A DNA stretch of 64,000 nt from contig NZ_CP113431.1 of the NCBI RefSeq assembly GCF_030506255.1, forward strand, positions 434,001-498,000. The letters run 5' to 3'. Under the pieces are notes generated by a model, which saw only the letters and a list, made by a program, of their open reading frames with translations, was not told where the DNA came from and made no database searches. A program made the position numbers and the translations under genes. This stretch comes from Nocardioides sp. Arc9.136 (GTDB lineage Bacteria; Actinomycetota; Actinomycetes; Propionibacteriales; Nocardioidaceae). Shown here piece by piece: positions 15,394 through 24,900 of this stretch (positions are counted from its first letter, which is position 1; every line of letters starts with the position of its first letter).

Positions 15394-16566
15394 TCAGTCG
15401 CCGGCGAACCGCAGCCAGTCGGGCAGGTCCGTGCGGAACGCCTCGCCGACCGGTCCGACCGTGGCCCGCCAGTCCACCCGTCCGTCGACCTCGGGCTCCT
15501 GCTTGTCCCACTCGAACCAGTTGACCATCCCCACCAGCGGCAGCGTCTGGTCGTGGTCGGCGGCGAGCACCTGGCGCCACCAGGCCCGCTTGACCGCCAG
15601 CTCGTCGGCCCCACCGCGGCCGGGGGCGAAGAGCGCACCGGTCTCGGTGACGGCCACCGGGAGGCCCCGCCGCTCGCCGTACTCGGCGTAGAAGTCGGGG
15701 ACCACGCGCTCGTCGCCCGCGGCGCCGTCGTACGTCCCGCGCAGCAGGTCGGTGAACTTGCCCGGCTCGGGGACCTCGTTCTCGCCCCACGGGTAGCGCG
15801 CGCCCCAGTGGTAGATCGACATGCCGACCCAGTCGACGTGCTGCCTGCCGGGCCAGTAGGGCGCGTAGGGGTCGTCGCGCCGGGTGACCGACCCGTCGCC
15901 GTCGGTGTCCAGCACCCGCGCGTCCGGCGAGCCGGGTGCGGCCTGGTGGGCGCCGCCGGCGAAGGGGTAGCCGCCGCCGTAGTTCGGCGCCCACACCATC
16001 GCGGTCCCCGGCGCCCCGCGGTGGACGGCCTCGGCGACGCGGCGGAAGGCGGCGACGTACGCCGCCGGCTGCTGGCCCCAGGCGTACCAGGAGCCGTTCA
16101 TCTCGTGCGCGAAGCGGAGGAGCACCGGGGTGCCGGCGCGGTTGTGGCCGTCCAGGGTCCGCGCCAGGTTCTCGGCGACCGGCCGGGTGACGGCGGCCAG
16201 CCCGTCCTTCGGCTCCAGCGTGACCAGCAGCATGGTGCCGAGCTCGTGCGCCTGCTCCACGGCCTGGTCGAGCCAGGTGCGCTGCTGGTCGGTCATCGGC
16301 AGGTCGTAGAAGGAGACGGCGACCGCGGGCGCGTGGCCGAGGCGCTCGGCGTACGCCGCGAGGGAGTCCTGCGACCAGTCAATCGAGGCCCCGAACCACG
16401 CACCCTCGTCCGGGACCAGGTCGGCGGCCGCCCGGGGCGCCTCGGAGGTCGCGGGCGTCGAGGGAGCCACCGCCTGCGGGCCCTGCCCCGAGCCGGCGTC
16501 GCAGGAGCTCAGCGTGAGGGCCGCGAGGGCCAGGGCCGCCAGGGCCAGGACCGTGCGGCTCGCCAT
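15394..16566 (-). CDS. GH26-family glycoside hydrolase lipoprotein (mannanase-like)
   Basis: 390 residues, ATG at 16566. The N-terminus is a lipoprotein signal (LAALTLSSC lipobox), so the enzyme is anchored outside the membrane. Glu155 in RFAHEMNGSWYAWG is the candidate acid/base and Glu308 in AVTETGALF the candidate nucleophile, spaced as in clan GH-A family 26. VGMSIYHWG and GMVNWFEWDK contribute substrate-site aromatics. Family 26 enzymes mostly cleave beta-1,4-mannan or related beta-glycans. It lies directly downstream of the proline-rich membrane protein gene (22 bases) and upstream of the cytochrome gene. Confidence 0.82.
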   Translation of the reverse strand: MASRTVLALAALALAALTLSSCDAGSGQGPQAVAPSTPATSEAPRAAADLVPDEGAWFGASIDWSQDSLAAYAERLGHAPAVAVSFYDLPMTDQQRTWLDQAVEQAHELGTMLLVTLEPKDGLAAVTRPVAENLARTLDGHNRAGTPVLLRFAHEMNGSWYAWGQQPAAYVAAFRRVAEAVHRGAPGTAMVWAPNYGGGYPFAGGAHQAAPGSPDARVLDTDGDGSVTRRDDPYAPYWPGRQHVDWVGMSIYHWGARYPWGENEVPEPGKFTDLLRGTYDGAAGDERVVPDFYAEYGERRGLPVAVTETGALFAPGRGGADELAVKRAWWRQVLAADHDQTLPLVGMVNWFEWDKQEPEVDGRVDWRATVGPVGEAFRTDLPDWLRFAGD

Positions 16567-16588
16567 GGCACCAGCCAACCACAGCCGT

Positions 16589-17569
16589 TCAGCGCGGCGG
16601 CACCAGCAGGCCCAGGAGGCCGTCGAGGACGTCGGTGGTGGTGCCGGCGACCCCACCGACGGTCGCCGTGACCGGAGCGAGCGCGCCGCCGGTGGCGCCG
16701 TCGACGGCCCCCAGCACCTCGGTGACCAGCGGGTCGACGAGGGCCGAGGTGGGCTCCGGTGTCTGCCGCGGGGGCGGCGGACCCGCTGGTGCGGGCGGGT
16801 CGACGGACGGGGCGGCCGGGGCAGGTGGAGCGGTGGTTGCGGGCGGCGTCGGCGTGGCCGCACCGGTGGTGGGCGCGCCGGCCGGTCCTGCCGCGGGCGT
16901 CGGCGCGACGGCCCGGGGCAGCTCGGTCGGGGTCGGCGGTGCCGGCCGCGGCCCCGGGGACGGCTCGGCAGCAGCGGCCGGCCCCTCCCGGTCGGGACGG
17001 AGGAACGGCACGACGTCGGACAGCGGGCCGGCGCCGACCTGGACGGCGAGCACCGCCGCGGTGCCGCCGGCGAGGATCGCGACGGCGCCCACGGGCTCGG
17101 TCAGCCGGTCGCGGAGACGGCGTCGCCCCGGTGGGGCGGGGGGAGCAGCGGAGATGGCCGGCCGGTCCGCGGGCAGGGGCAGAGGCAGGGGCGCGGGGAC
17201 GGCCGGGCGGCGGCGCGCCTCGGCCAGGCCGCGACGGGCGGCGGCGACCAGCTCGTCCCGGAGGGCGGGGTCGCCGTGGTCCGGGTGGAGCAGGACGCGG
17301 GGGGCCGCCCGGGGACCGGCCGGCGCGGCGACGTACCCCACGACGCGGCGGGGCTCGGGCCCCAGTACCGCGACGCCCTCCCAGGCGGGTCGCTCCTGCT
17401 GCAGCCACTGCGCTGCCCGCAGCGTCCCGTCGGCGACCGGCGGTGCGACCGCGGGGTCCGCGGCGACGACCGCCTCGACGAGCCGGGCGACGAGCCCGCG
17501 GTCGGTCGGCCGGGCGCGCTCGACCCGCCACGGAGCGTGGGTGGCGGCGGGCTCGGGCGGGGCAGGCAT
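16589..17569 (-). CDS. Proline-rich single-pass membrane protein with GNAT-like N-terminus
   Basis: 326 residues from the ATG at 17569. Residues 1-130 (WRVERARPTDRGLVARLVEA, later GVAVLGPEPRRVVGYVAAPA) look like a reduced GNAT acetyltransferase fold. One hydrophobic segment follows (AVAILAGGTAAVLAVQVG), then about 110 residues of Pro/Ala/Thr-rich linker and a short conserved-looking end (VDPLVTEVLGAVDGATGG ... LLGLLVPPR). No family is assigned with confidence. It precedes the GH26 lipoprotein gene in the same orientation, so a cell-envelope role is possible. Confidence 0.6.
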   Translation of the reverse strand: MPAPPEPAATHAPWRVERARPTDRGLVARLVEAVVAADPAVAPPVADGTLRAAQWLQQERPAWEGVAVLGPEPRRVVGYVAAPAGPRAAPRVLLHPDHGDPALRDELVAAARRGLAEARRRPAVPAPLPLPLPADRPAISAAPPAPPGRRRLRDRLTEPVGAVAILAGGTAAVLAVQVGAGPLSDVVPFLRPDREGPAAAAEPSPGPRPAPPTPTELPRAVAPTPAAGPAGAPTTGAATPTPPATTAPPAPAAPSVDPPAPAGPPPPRQTPEPTSALVDPLVTEVLGAVDGATGGALAPVTATVGGVAGTTTDVLDGLLGLLVPPR

Positions 17570-17636
17570 GACCCGCCCATGATGCGGCGGTGCGACGACG
17601 GCCGGCAGGGGTTGTGACGAACTCGCGGGAGCCGGT

Positions 17637-18911
17637 TCAGACCGCTGCGCGCGGCCGGGCCCAGGCCAGCACGGGCACCAGCGCGAGCGCCAGGACACCG
17701 CCGCCGAGGGACAGCGCCGCGAAGCCCGCGGCGTCCACGACGACGCCGGACAGCACGCCGCCGGCCGCACCCGAGAGGGCGACGAGGACGTCGATGCTGC
17801 CCTGCACGCGCGGTCGGTCCGCGGTCGTCGTCGCGTCCACGACGAGCGCGGTGCCGGAGATCAGGCCGAGGTTCCAGCCCAGCCCGAGGAGCACGAGCGC
17901 GAGGACCGTCAGCGGGAGCGAGTCCCCGGGCGCCACCGCGGCGGTGACGCCGGCGGCGAGCAGGACGGCGCCGGAGGCGGCGGCGACCGCCGTGCGGCCC
18001 AGCCGGTCCACCAGCAGCCCGGTGAGGGGGGAGGGGAGGTACATCGCGGCGATGTGCAGGCCGATGACCATCCCGACGTCGCCGAGCCCGTGGTGGTGGT
18101 GCCGCATGTGCACCGGCGTCATCGTCATGATCGCGACCATCGTGACCTGGGTCAGGACCATGACGGTCGCGCCGACGTACGCGCCGCGTCCCGGCCGCGG
18201 ACGACCGGTCGGCGCCGCGGGGCCCGTGGCGCCGGCGGCGACGGACCTGGTGGCGGTGGCCGCGTTCAGGCGGCGGGCGAGGAGCAGTGGGTCCGGGCGG
18301 AGCAGGGCGAAGAGCGCAGCACCGGCGGCGGTGTAGGCGACGGCGGCAAGGAGGAACGGCCCGGCGAGCGCCGGCAGCCCCAGCCCGGTCGCGAGGTCGC
18401 CGAGCGGCTCGACGAGGTTCGGACCGGCGACCGCGCCGACCGTCGTGGAGACGAGCGCGACGCTGATCGCCTTCCCGCGGGCGGCGGGCGCCGCGAGGTC
18501 GGTGCCGGCGTACCGCGCCTGCAGGTTGGTCGCCGTGCCGGCGCCGTACACGAGCAGCGCGACGAGCAGCAGCGGCACGCTGTCGACCGCCGCGGCCACC
18601 ACGACCCCGGCCGCGCCGGCGCCACCGGCGAGGAAGCCGAGCCCGAGCCCGACCCGGCGGCCGGCGCGCTGGCTGACCCGCCCGACGAGGTACGCCGTGA
18701 GCGCGGAGCCCAGCGTGAACAGCGCCGTCGGCAGCCCGGCCAGCCCCTCGGTGCCGAGCATCTCCTGGGCCAGCAGCGCCCCGACGGTCACGCCCGCGGC
18801 GAGGCCGGCGCCGCCCAGCACCTGGGCGAGGACGACGGCGCGCAGGGTCCGGCGCTGGACGCGGGCGCGCTCCTGCTCGTCGGCGGCGGGCGGCGGCGAG
18901 GTGAGGGGCAC
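17637..18911 (-). CDS. MFS transporter with histidine cluster
   Basis: 424 residues with about 12 hydrophobic helices in two halves, GTG start. The N-terminal half has the loop GRVSQRAGRRVGLG between helices 2 and 3, the MFS motif A region. After a long central loop, the second half begins with TMTPVHMRHHHHGLGDVGM, a His-rich stretch at the start of a helix-loop element. Proton-coupled export of a small molecule is the general expectation; the His cluster might bind metal. The PHP protein three genes upstream is also His-rich, but a link is speculative. Confidence 0.85.
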   Translation of the reverse strand: MPLTSPPPAADEQERARVQRRTLRAVVLAQVLGGAGLAAGVTVGALLAQEMLGTEGLAGLPTALFTLGSALTAYLVGRVSQRAGRRVGLGLGFLAGGAGAAGVVVAAAVDSVPLLLVALLVYGAGTATNLQARYAGTDLAAPAARGKAISVALVSTTVGAVAGPNLVEPLGDLATGLGLPALAGPFLLAAVAYTAAGAALFALLRPDPLLLARRLNAATATRSVAAGATGPAAPTGRPRPGRGAYVGATVMVLTQVTMVAIMTMTPVHMRHHHHGLGDVGMVIGLHIAAMYLPSPLTGLLVDRLGRTAVAAASGAVLLAAGVTAAVAPGDSLPLTVLALVLLGLGWNLGLISGTALVVDATTTADRPRVQGSIDVLVALSGAAGGVLSGVVVDAAGFAALSLGGGVLALALVPVLAWARPRAAV

Positions 18912-18949
18912 GGGCGTGGTGTCTCCTGTCCGCAGCCCGGCCGGGGTGG

Positions 18950-19288
18950 TCAGGCGGCCGGGTCGTCGATGAGCGCCCGCACGTCCTGGGGGCAGCGGCA
19001 GGCAGCCGCGAGTCTCGCAGCCCAGTGCAGCGCCTCCTCGCGGGAGGCCACCTCGAGCACGCAGAAGCCGCCGACGCGGCGGTGGTCCGCCGGGTAGGGG
19101 TCCTCCCGGACGGTGCCGTCGGTGTCGACGACGCTCACCCGGTCCTCACCGATCCCGCCGCCGGTCACCCACACCCCGGCCGCCCTCGCCTCCTCGACGA
19201 CGGCGTGCGAGGCGTCGGACACCGCCGGCAGGTCCTCCTCGGGGAAGGTCATGGCGCCGTCGTCGAAGGAGATGAAGTAGCGCGTCAT
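18950..19288 (-). CDS. YciI-like (DGPF-domain) protein
   Basis: 112 residues, ATG at 19288. MTRYFISFDDGAM at the start and DHRRVGGFCVLEVASREEAL in the middle are typical of the YCII-related/DGPF family, a small ferredoxin-like dimeric fold. Members are often linked to ECF sigma factors or act as small enzymes; function here is unknown. It sits upstream of the MFS gene on the same strand. Confidence 0.8.
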   Translation of the reverse strand: MTRYFISFDDGAMTFPEEDLPAVSDASHAVVEEARAAGVWVTGGGIGEDRVSVVDTDGTVREDPYPADHRRVGGFCVLEVASREEALHWAARLAAACRCPQDVRALIDDPAA

Positions 19289-19342
19289 GGTGGCACCGAC
19301 CCGGCGGACGGCGCCGACTCATCGGCTCCCGTGGAGGGTGGC

Positions 19343-19975
19343 TCAGTGGTCGGCGCAGCAGGCGATCTGGTGGCGCGACTCGAACGGCACGAGCCCGCCC
19401 CGTCCGGGCTGCACGAGCAGCACCGACCGCCCGGCCCGCCAGGTCGGCCGCGCCCACTCGCCGAGGTCGAGCGGGGTCTCGGGCCGGACGTCGGTGCCGG
19501 CGAGGGCCTCGACGGCGTCCACGGCGTCGAGCGCGACGACGTCGGCGACGGTGCAGGGCCGCTCGACCTCCGCCCGGCCGGCGAAGCGCACCAGCCGGCC
19601 CGCGGCCCGGTCGACGTGCTGCCCGGCGGCCGCCCGGGCACCGGCGAGCGCCGCGGCCGGGCCGGCGACGGCCTCGTCGCCGGCCGCGACCACGAGCACG
19701 CCCGCCCGCTCGCCGACGGCCGCGGCCAGCAGCCCGACCAGCTCGCCGGCGGCGTGGGGGCCGCCGGCCGCGGCACCGGACCAGGTCGCGGCGACGGCCG
19801 TGTGCGGGCCGTCGTCGGTGGCGACCACGTGCGTGCTGGCGACGTACGTCGCGTCGCCGGCCGGCAGCAGCCCGTCGAGCAGGTGGACGACGTGCTCGGC
19901 GCCGGCGTGGTCGCGCGTGCCGGCGTCCACGGCCACCAGGACCGTGGACGCCGGCACGTCGGGGGTGGTCGTCAC
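19343..19975 (-). CDS. Unknown protein coupled to the PHP-domain gene
   Basis: 210 residues, GTG start in a GTGA overlap with the PHP gene stop. The sequence starts with a beta-strand-like VLVAVDAGTRDHAGAEHVV and is Ala/Gly/Val-rich, with two adjacent Cys close to the end (HQIACCADH). It has no signal peptide or membrane helix. The regular alternation of strands and helices suggests an alpha/beta fold, but I do not recognise the family. Tight coupling implies it works with the PHP protein. Confidence 0.6.
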   Translation of the reverse strand: MTTTPDVPASTVLVAVDAGTRDHAGAEHVVHLLDGLLPAGDATYVASTHVVATDDGPHTAVAATWSGAAAGGPHAAGELVGLLAAAVGERAGVLVVAAGDEAVAGPAAALAGARAAAGQHVDRAAGRLVRFAGRAEVERPCTVADVVALDAVDAVEALAGTDVRPETPLDLGEWARPTWRAGRSVLLVQPGRGGLVPFESRHQIACCADH

Positions 19976-21750
19976 CGGGTCGGCACGACCCAGATCGGGT
20001 TGGTGTAGAACCACAGGTCCACCCACGGGTCGGCGTCGCCGACCACGTCGATCTGCGGGCCGGCCGGGTCGACCGCGGCGCCGAGGTAGCCCGGCTGCGA
20101 GCGGTTGCCGTCCGTGCCGCGCAGGCGGACGTAGAACGGCTCCTCCGCCCGGCCGAGGTCGTAGGTCAGCGTGTAGGTGCCGGTGCGGCCGGAGGTGTCG
20201 GTCTGCGCGACCACCTTCGTGTCCGGCGCGGTGAACCGGTCCCGGTCGGCGGACCGGGACGGGGTCTCGACCCGGCCGCGGACCACGTCGACACGGTTCA
20301 GCGAGGGGACGAACTGCGACCAGTTGGGCACGTCCTGCGCGGTGATCCGCACGACGAGCTCGAGCCGGCTGCCGCGGCGAGCGAGCAGCGTGCCGCCGAG
20401 CGTCTCGGAGGCGTTCCGGTCCCGTCCGCGGCCACCGGTGCTGCGGACCGTGACGTCGACGGACTTCACCAGGCCGCCGTGGTCGACCCAGATCCGGCCG
20501 TCGCGCATGCCGCGCATGACCGCGCGGTAGTCGCGGGAGGCCGCGCCGACGTGGGTGCGGCTGTAGAAGCCGGGCCAGAAGTCGCCGGCGTCGAGGTTGA
20601 TCCGGCCCGCGTAGACCGGATCGCCGTACCGACCGTCGCGGTTGAACTGCTCCGAGCCCGACCCGTCAGGGCGGCGCGAGGTGTCGGTCCAGTTGACGTG
20701 GGAGTCGGAGTTCGCCGTGATCGACCACGGCTTGCCCTCGGCGAGGAGGGAGTCCCAGAGCCCGCCGACGGTGGCGGTCATCCAGTCGAAGCCGCCCCAG
20801 GTGCGGTAGCTCTCGGGCGGGTAGCCCGCGAACGACGCCGCGCCGGGCGCGTTGCCGTAGTAGCCGCGGGCCGAGCCGGGGCCGTACCCCTTCGGCAGGC
20901 CGGCGGCCTGGTGGCCGGGTGCGCCCTCGAAGCCGATCGCGATGCGCGGGTCGGCGTCGCGCCAGGCGCGGATCTCGTGGGGACTGTCGATGCCGTTGCG
21001 GGCCGGGTGGTTGGCCAGGAAGAGCGCGTCGGCGACCCGCTTGCGGTCGACCTGCTGGCCGAGCCACTGCACGCCGGCGACGGCGAGCGCCTCGTTGGCC
21101 GGCGAGCTGCCCGAGGCGCCCTTGACCGAGCCGTCGTAGGCGTTCTCGAACTGCTTGAGCACCGCGACCTCGTTCGGCCCGGGGGCCACGAAGACGGTGC
21201 CGTGCTCGGCGGCGGGGATGTTCCACTCCAGGCCCTGGAAGATGAGGGTGCCCGGGAGCTCCTCGCGGGCCGCCTTGATGTCGGGGTTGACCAGGTCGAC
21301 GCCGATCCGGGCGTGGGTCGCACCGCCGTGGTCGGTGATGACCAGCCAGTCCAGGCCGTACGCCGCGGCGTGCTGCGCCTGGTCGATGACGCGGTACTGG
21401 CCGTCGGAGGAGTACTGCGTGTGGATGTGGTGGTCGCCGGCGAGCCAGTGGCGCGGCGCGGCCGGCCCGGGCTTCCCGCCGCGGGCGGGCGCGGCCGCGG
21501 GTGCGGCCATCGCCGGGGTGACGCCGCGCATGCCGGCCATGCCGGCGACGGCGGCCCCGCTGATGCCGGCCGCCCGGAGCAGGCCGCGGCGCGACAGCTC
21601 GGCGGGGGTGAGGTCGTGGTCGGGGACCGAGGTGTCCGCGGCGACGGCGGTGACGTCGTCGACCTCGTGGGAGTGCGAGTGCCCGTGGTCGTGCCCGTGC
21701 GAGTGCCCGTGCGAGTGCCCGTGGTCGTGCCCGTGGTCGTGCTCGTGCAT
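19972..21750 (-). CDS. Tat-exported PHP-domain phosphoesterase-like protein with His-rich N-terminus
   Basis: 592 residues. The ATG at 21750 opens with 14 histidines at every even position from 2 to 28 (MHEHDHGHDHGHSHG and on), then a twin-arginine signal (LSRRGLLRAAGISGAAVAGM). The mature part has PHP metal-site motifs: GDHHIHTQYSSDG, VITDHGGATH, LANHPARN and ITANSDSH. PHP domains use a di- or trinuclear metal centre to hydrolyse phosphoesters. The last 150 residues are beta-rich. It is divergent from the large Pls-like synthetase with a 201-base gap, so they may share control. The N-terminal His run may bind Zn/Ni/Cu before or during export. Confidence 0.85.
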   Translation of the reverse strand: MHEHDHGHDHGHSHGHSHGHDHGHSHSHEVDDVTAVAADTSVPDHDLTPAELSRRGLLRAAGISGAAVAGMAGMRGVTPAMAAPAAAPARGGKPGPAAPRHWLAGDHHIHTQYSSDGQYRVIDQAQHAAAYGLDWLVITDHGGATHARIGVDLVNPDIKAAREELPGTLIFQGLEWNIPAAEHGTVFVAPGPNEVAVLKQFENAYDGSVKGASGSSPANEALAVAGVQWLGQQVDRKRVADALFLANHPARNGIDSPHEIRAWRDADPRIAIGFEGAPGHQAAGLPKGYGPGSARGYYGNAPGAASFAGYPPESYRTWGGFDWMTATVGGLWDSLLAEGKPWSITANSDSHVNWTDTSRRPDGSGSEQFNRDGRYGDPVYAGRINLDAGDFWPGFYSRTHVGAASRDYRAVMRGMRDGRIWVDHGGLVKSVDVTVRSTGGRGRDRNASETLGGTLLARRGSRLELVVRITAQDVPNWSQFVPSLNRVDVVRGRVETPSRSADRDRFTAPDTKVVAQTDTSGRTGTYTLTYDLGRAEEPFYVRLRGTDGNRSQPGYLGAAVDPAGPQIDVVGDADPWVDLWFYTNPIWVVPTR

Positions 21751-21951
21751 GGCGATCCTTCCGAGTGGGGCTGCGGCGTGGGAGGCCGCCGCAGCGCGTC
21801 CACGGTGCCGCCGCCGGGTGTCCGGGAGGGGGAACGGCGGGTGCCGATCGGGTGAACCGTGGGCCGCGCGCCGATGCGGCCGCCCCGCCGGCGGAGGGCC
21901 CGCGGCGGACACGGACACCTCCCGTTCACCTGTCCCGGACAGCGTTCGCCC

Positions 21952-24900
21952 GTGCTCACCGATCTCACGCTGCCGCTGCGCCGAGGCGCGGAGGCGCCCA
22001 CGCCGCGCACGCTCGTCGACGTCTTCCGGTCGACGGTCGCCCAGGCGGCCGACGACCCCGCCGTCGACACCGGCAACGAGGTGCTCACCTACGCCGAGCT
22101 CGAGGAGTCCGCGGACGCCCTCGCGGCGCGGCTGGCGGAGCTGGGGGTCGGGCCGGGCGACAAGGTCGGCGTGCGGGTCAGCTCGGGCACCACCGACCTC
22201 TACGTCGCGATCCTGGGCATCCTGCTGGCCGGCGCGGCGTACGTCCCGGTCGACGCCGACGACCCTGACGAGCGCGCCCGCCTGGTCTTCGGCGAGGCCG
22301 ACGTCGCGGCGGTGGTCGGCAACGGGCTCGCGGTCGTCGCGCGGCGTCCCGTTGCGGCGCAGGTCCCGCGCGCGGTCGAGGAGCCCGGGCTCTCCGACGA
22401 CGCGTGGGTCATCTTCACCTCGGGCTCGACCGGCACCCCGAAGGGCGTCGCGGTCTCCCACCGCAGCGCGGCGGCCTTCGTGGACGCCGAGTCGACGCTG
22501 TTCCTGCAGGACGCGCCGCTGGGTGTCGGCGACCGGGTGATGGCCGGCCTGTCGGTCGCCTTCGACGCCAGCTGCGAGGAGATGTGGCTGGCCTGGCGGT
22601 ACGGCGCGTGCCTGGTGCCCGCACCCCGCGCGCTGGTCCGCAGCGGAGTGGACGTCGGTCCGTGGCTGGTGGCCAACGCGGTCACGGTGGTCTCGACGGT
22701 GCCCACCCTGGTCGCGCTCTGGCCGGCGGAGGCGCTCGCGCAGGTGCGCCTGCTGATCATGGGCGGCGAGGCCTGCCCGCCGGAGCTCGCCGCCCGCCTG
22801 GTCGCGCCGGGCCGGGAGGTGTGGAACACCTACGGGCCGACCGAGGCCACCGTGGTGGCGTGCGGCGCGGAGCTGACCGGCGAGGGGCCGGTGCGGATCG
22901 GTCTCCCGCTGGCCGGCTGGGACCTCGCGGTCGTCGACGCCGAGGGGCGGCACGTCGCCCCGGGGGAGACCGGGGAGCTGATCATCGGCGGCGTCGGGCT
23001 GGCGCGGTACCTCGACCCGGCCAAGGACGCCGAGAAGTACGCCGCGATGCCGACGCTGGGGTGGGACCGCGCCTACCGCTCGGGCGATCTGGTCGTCTTC
23101 GACCCCGAGGGGCTGCTCTTCGGCGGCCGCGCCGACGACCAGGTGAAGCTGGGCGGCCGCCGGATCGAGCTGGGCGAGGTCGACAGCGCCCTGCTGGGGC
23201 TGCCCGGGGCCTCCGGCGCGGCGGCCGCGGTGCGCCGTACCTCCGCCGGCAACCAGCTGCTCGTCGGGTACGTCGCCGTCGACGCGACCTTCGACCAGGC
23301 GGCCGCGCTCGACCAGCTGCGCCGGGCGCTCCCGGCCGCACTCGTCCCGCGCCTCGCGGTGGTCGACACGCTGCCCACCCGCACGTCGGGCAAGGTCGAC
23401 CGCGACGCGCTGCCCTGGCCGCTGCCCGCGGCGGCCGAGGCGCCGACCGCCGGGCTGACCGCGACCGAGTCGTGGGTCTCCGAGCTGTGGCGGGAGGTGC
23501 TCGGGGCGGGCGCGACCGGCCGCGGCGACGACTTCTTCGACCTCGGCGGAGGCAGCCTGACCGCCGCGCAGATGGTCTCGCGGCTCCGGGCCCGGCACCC
23601 CGAGGTCGCGGTCGGCGACATCTACGAGCGGCCGACCCTCGGCGCGCTCGCCGGCTACCTCGACGGGCTCGCCGCACCCGGCGCCACCAGCGACCGCACG
23701 GTCCCGGCCGTGCCGCTGAAGACCCAGTCCGGACAGGTCGTCGCGACGGTCGCCCTGCGGATGCTCGCCGGCCCCCGCTGGCTGACCTGGGCGGCGATCG
23801 CCTGCCACGTCGCCGCCCTGCTCGACGTCGACGGCCTGCCGCTGCCGGCGTGGCCGCTCGTCCTGCTCGGGTGGCTGCTGTTCCTCAGCCCGCCCGGCCG
23901 GATGCTGCTCGCGGCCGGCACCGCCCGGTTCGTGCTCGCGGGCGTCGGCCCCGGCGACCACCCGCGCGGCGGCAAGGTCCACCTGCGCCTGTGGCTGGCC
24001 GAGCGGGCCGCGGACGAGCTGGGCGCGACCGGGCTGGCGGGCGCACCGGCGATGACCTGGTACGCCCGGCTGCTCGGCGCCGACGTCGGCCGCGACGTCG
24101 ACCTGCACTCCCTCCCGCCGGTCACCGGGCTGCTCCGGCTCGGCAGGGGCTGCTCGGTCGAGCCGGAGGTCGACCTGCGGGGGTGGTGGGTCGACGGCGA
24201 CGTCGTGCACCTCGGCGCGGTCTCCGTGGGCGCCCGGGCCAAGGTCGGCGCGCGCTCGACGCTGTGCCCCGGCGCCGAGGTCGGGCGGGCCGCCGAGGTC
24301 GCGCCCGGCTCGGCGGTCCTCGGGGCCGTGCCGGACGGCGAGTTCTGGTCCGGTGCGCCCGCCGCGCGGGTCAGCGAGGCCGCCCGCGGCCCGTGGTCGG
24401 ACCGGCCGGAGACCTCCCGCGCCTGGGTCGCGGCGTACGCCGCCGTGGCGGCGCTGCTGGCGCTGCTGCCGGTCGTGGCGGTCGCCGCGGGCGGGGCCGT
24501 GCTGCTGGCCCTGGGCCCCGCGTCGTACGACGGCCCGCGCGCCGCGCTCGCGGGCCTCCTGCCCTGGGTGCCGCTCGCCACCCTGGTCGGCCTGGTGGTC
24601 CTCGCCGCCCTGGTGTGGCTGGTCGTCCGCCTGGCCGCGCTCGCCGTCCGGCCCGGCGTCCACCCGGTCCGCAGCGGACCCGCGCTGGCGGTGTGGACGA
24701 CGGTGCGGGTGCTCGACGAGGCGCGCACCTGGCTCTTCCCCCTCTACTCCTCGCTGCTCACGCCGGTCTGGCTGCGGGCGCTCGGGGCACGGATCGGTCG
24801 GCACGTCGAGGCCTCGACGGTGCTGCTGGTGCCCTCGCTGACCCAGGTCAACGACCAGGCGTTCCTGGCCGACGACACCCTCATCGGGGGCTACGAGCTG

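Noticed and set aside
21851..21950. PhoP-like GTTCACC boxes before the synthetase
   Set aside because: GGTGAAC (21851), GTTCACC (21924) and GTTCGCC (21944) occur, but the spacing is not the 11-base direct-repeat phasing of a PhoP box. Too weak to claim phosphate control.
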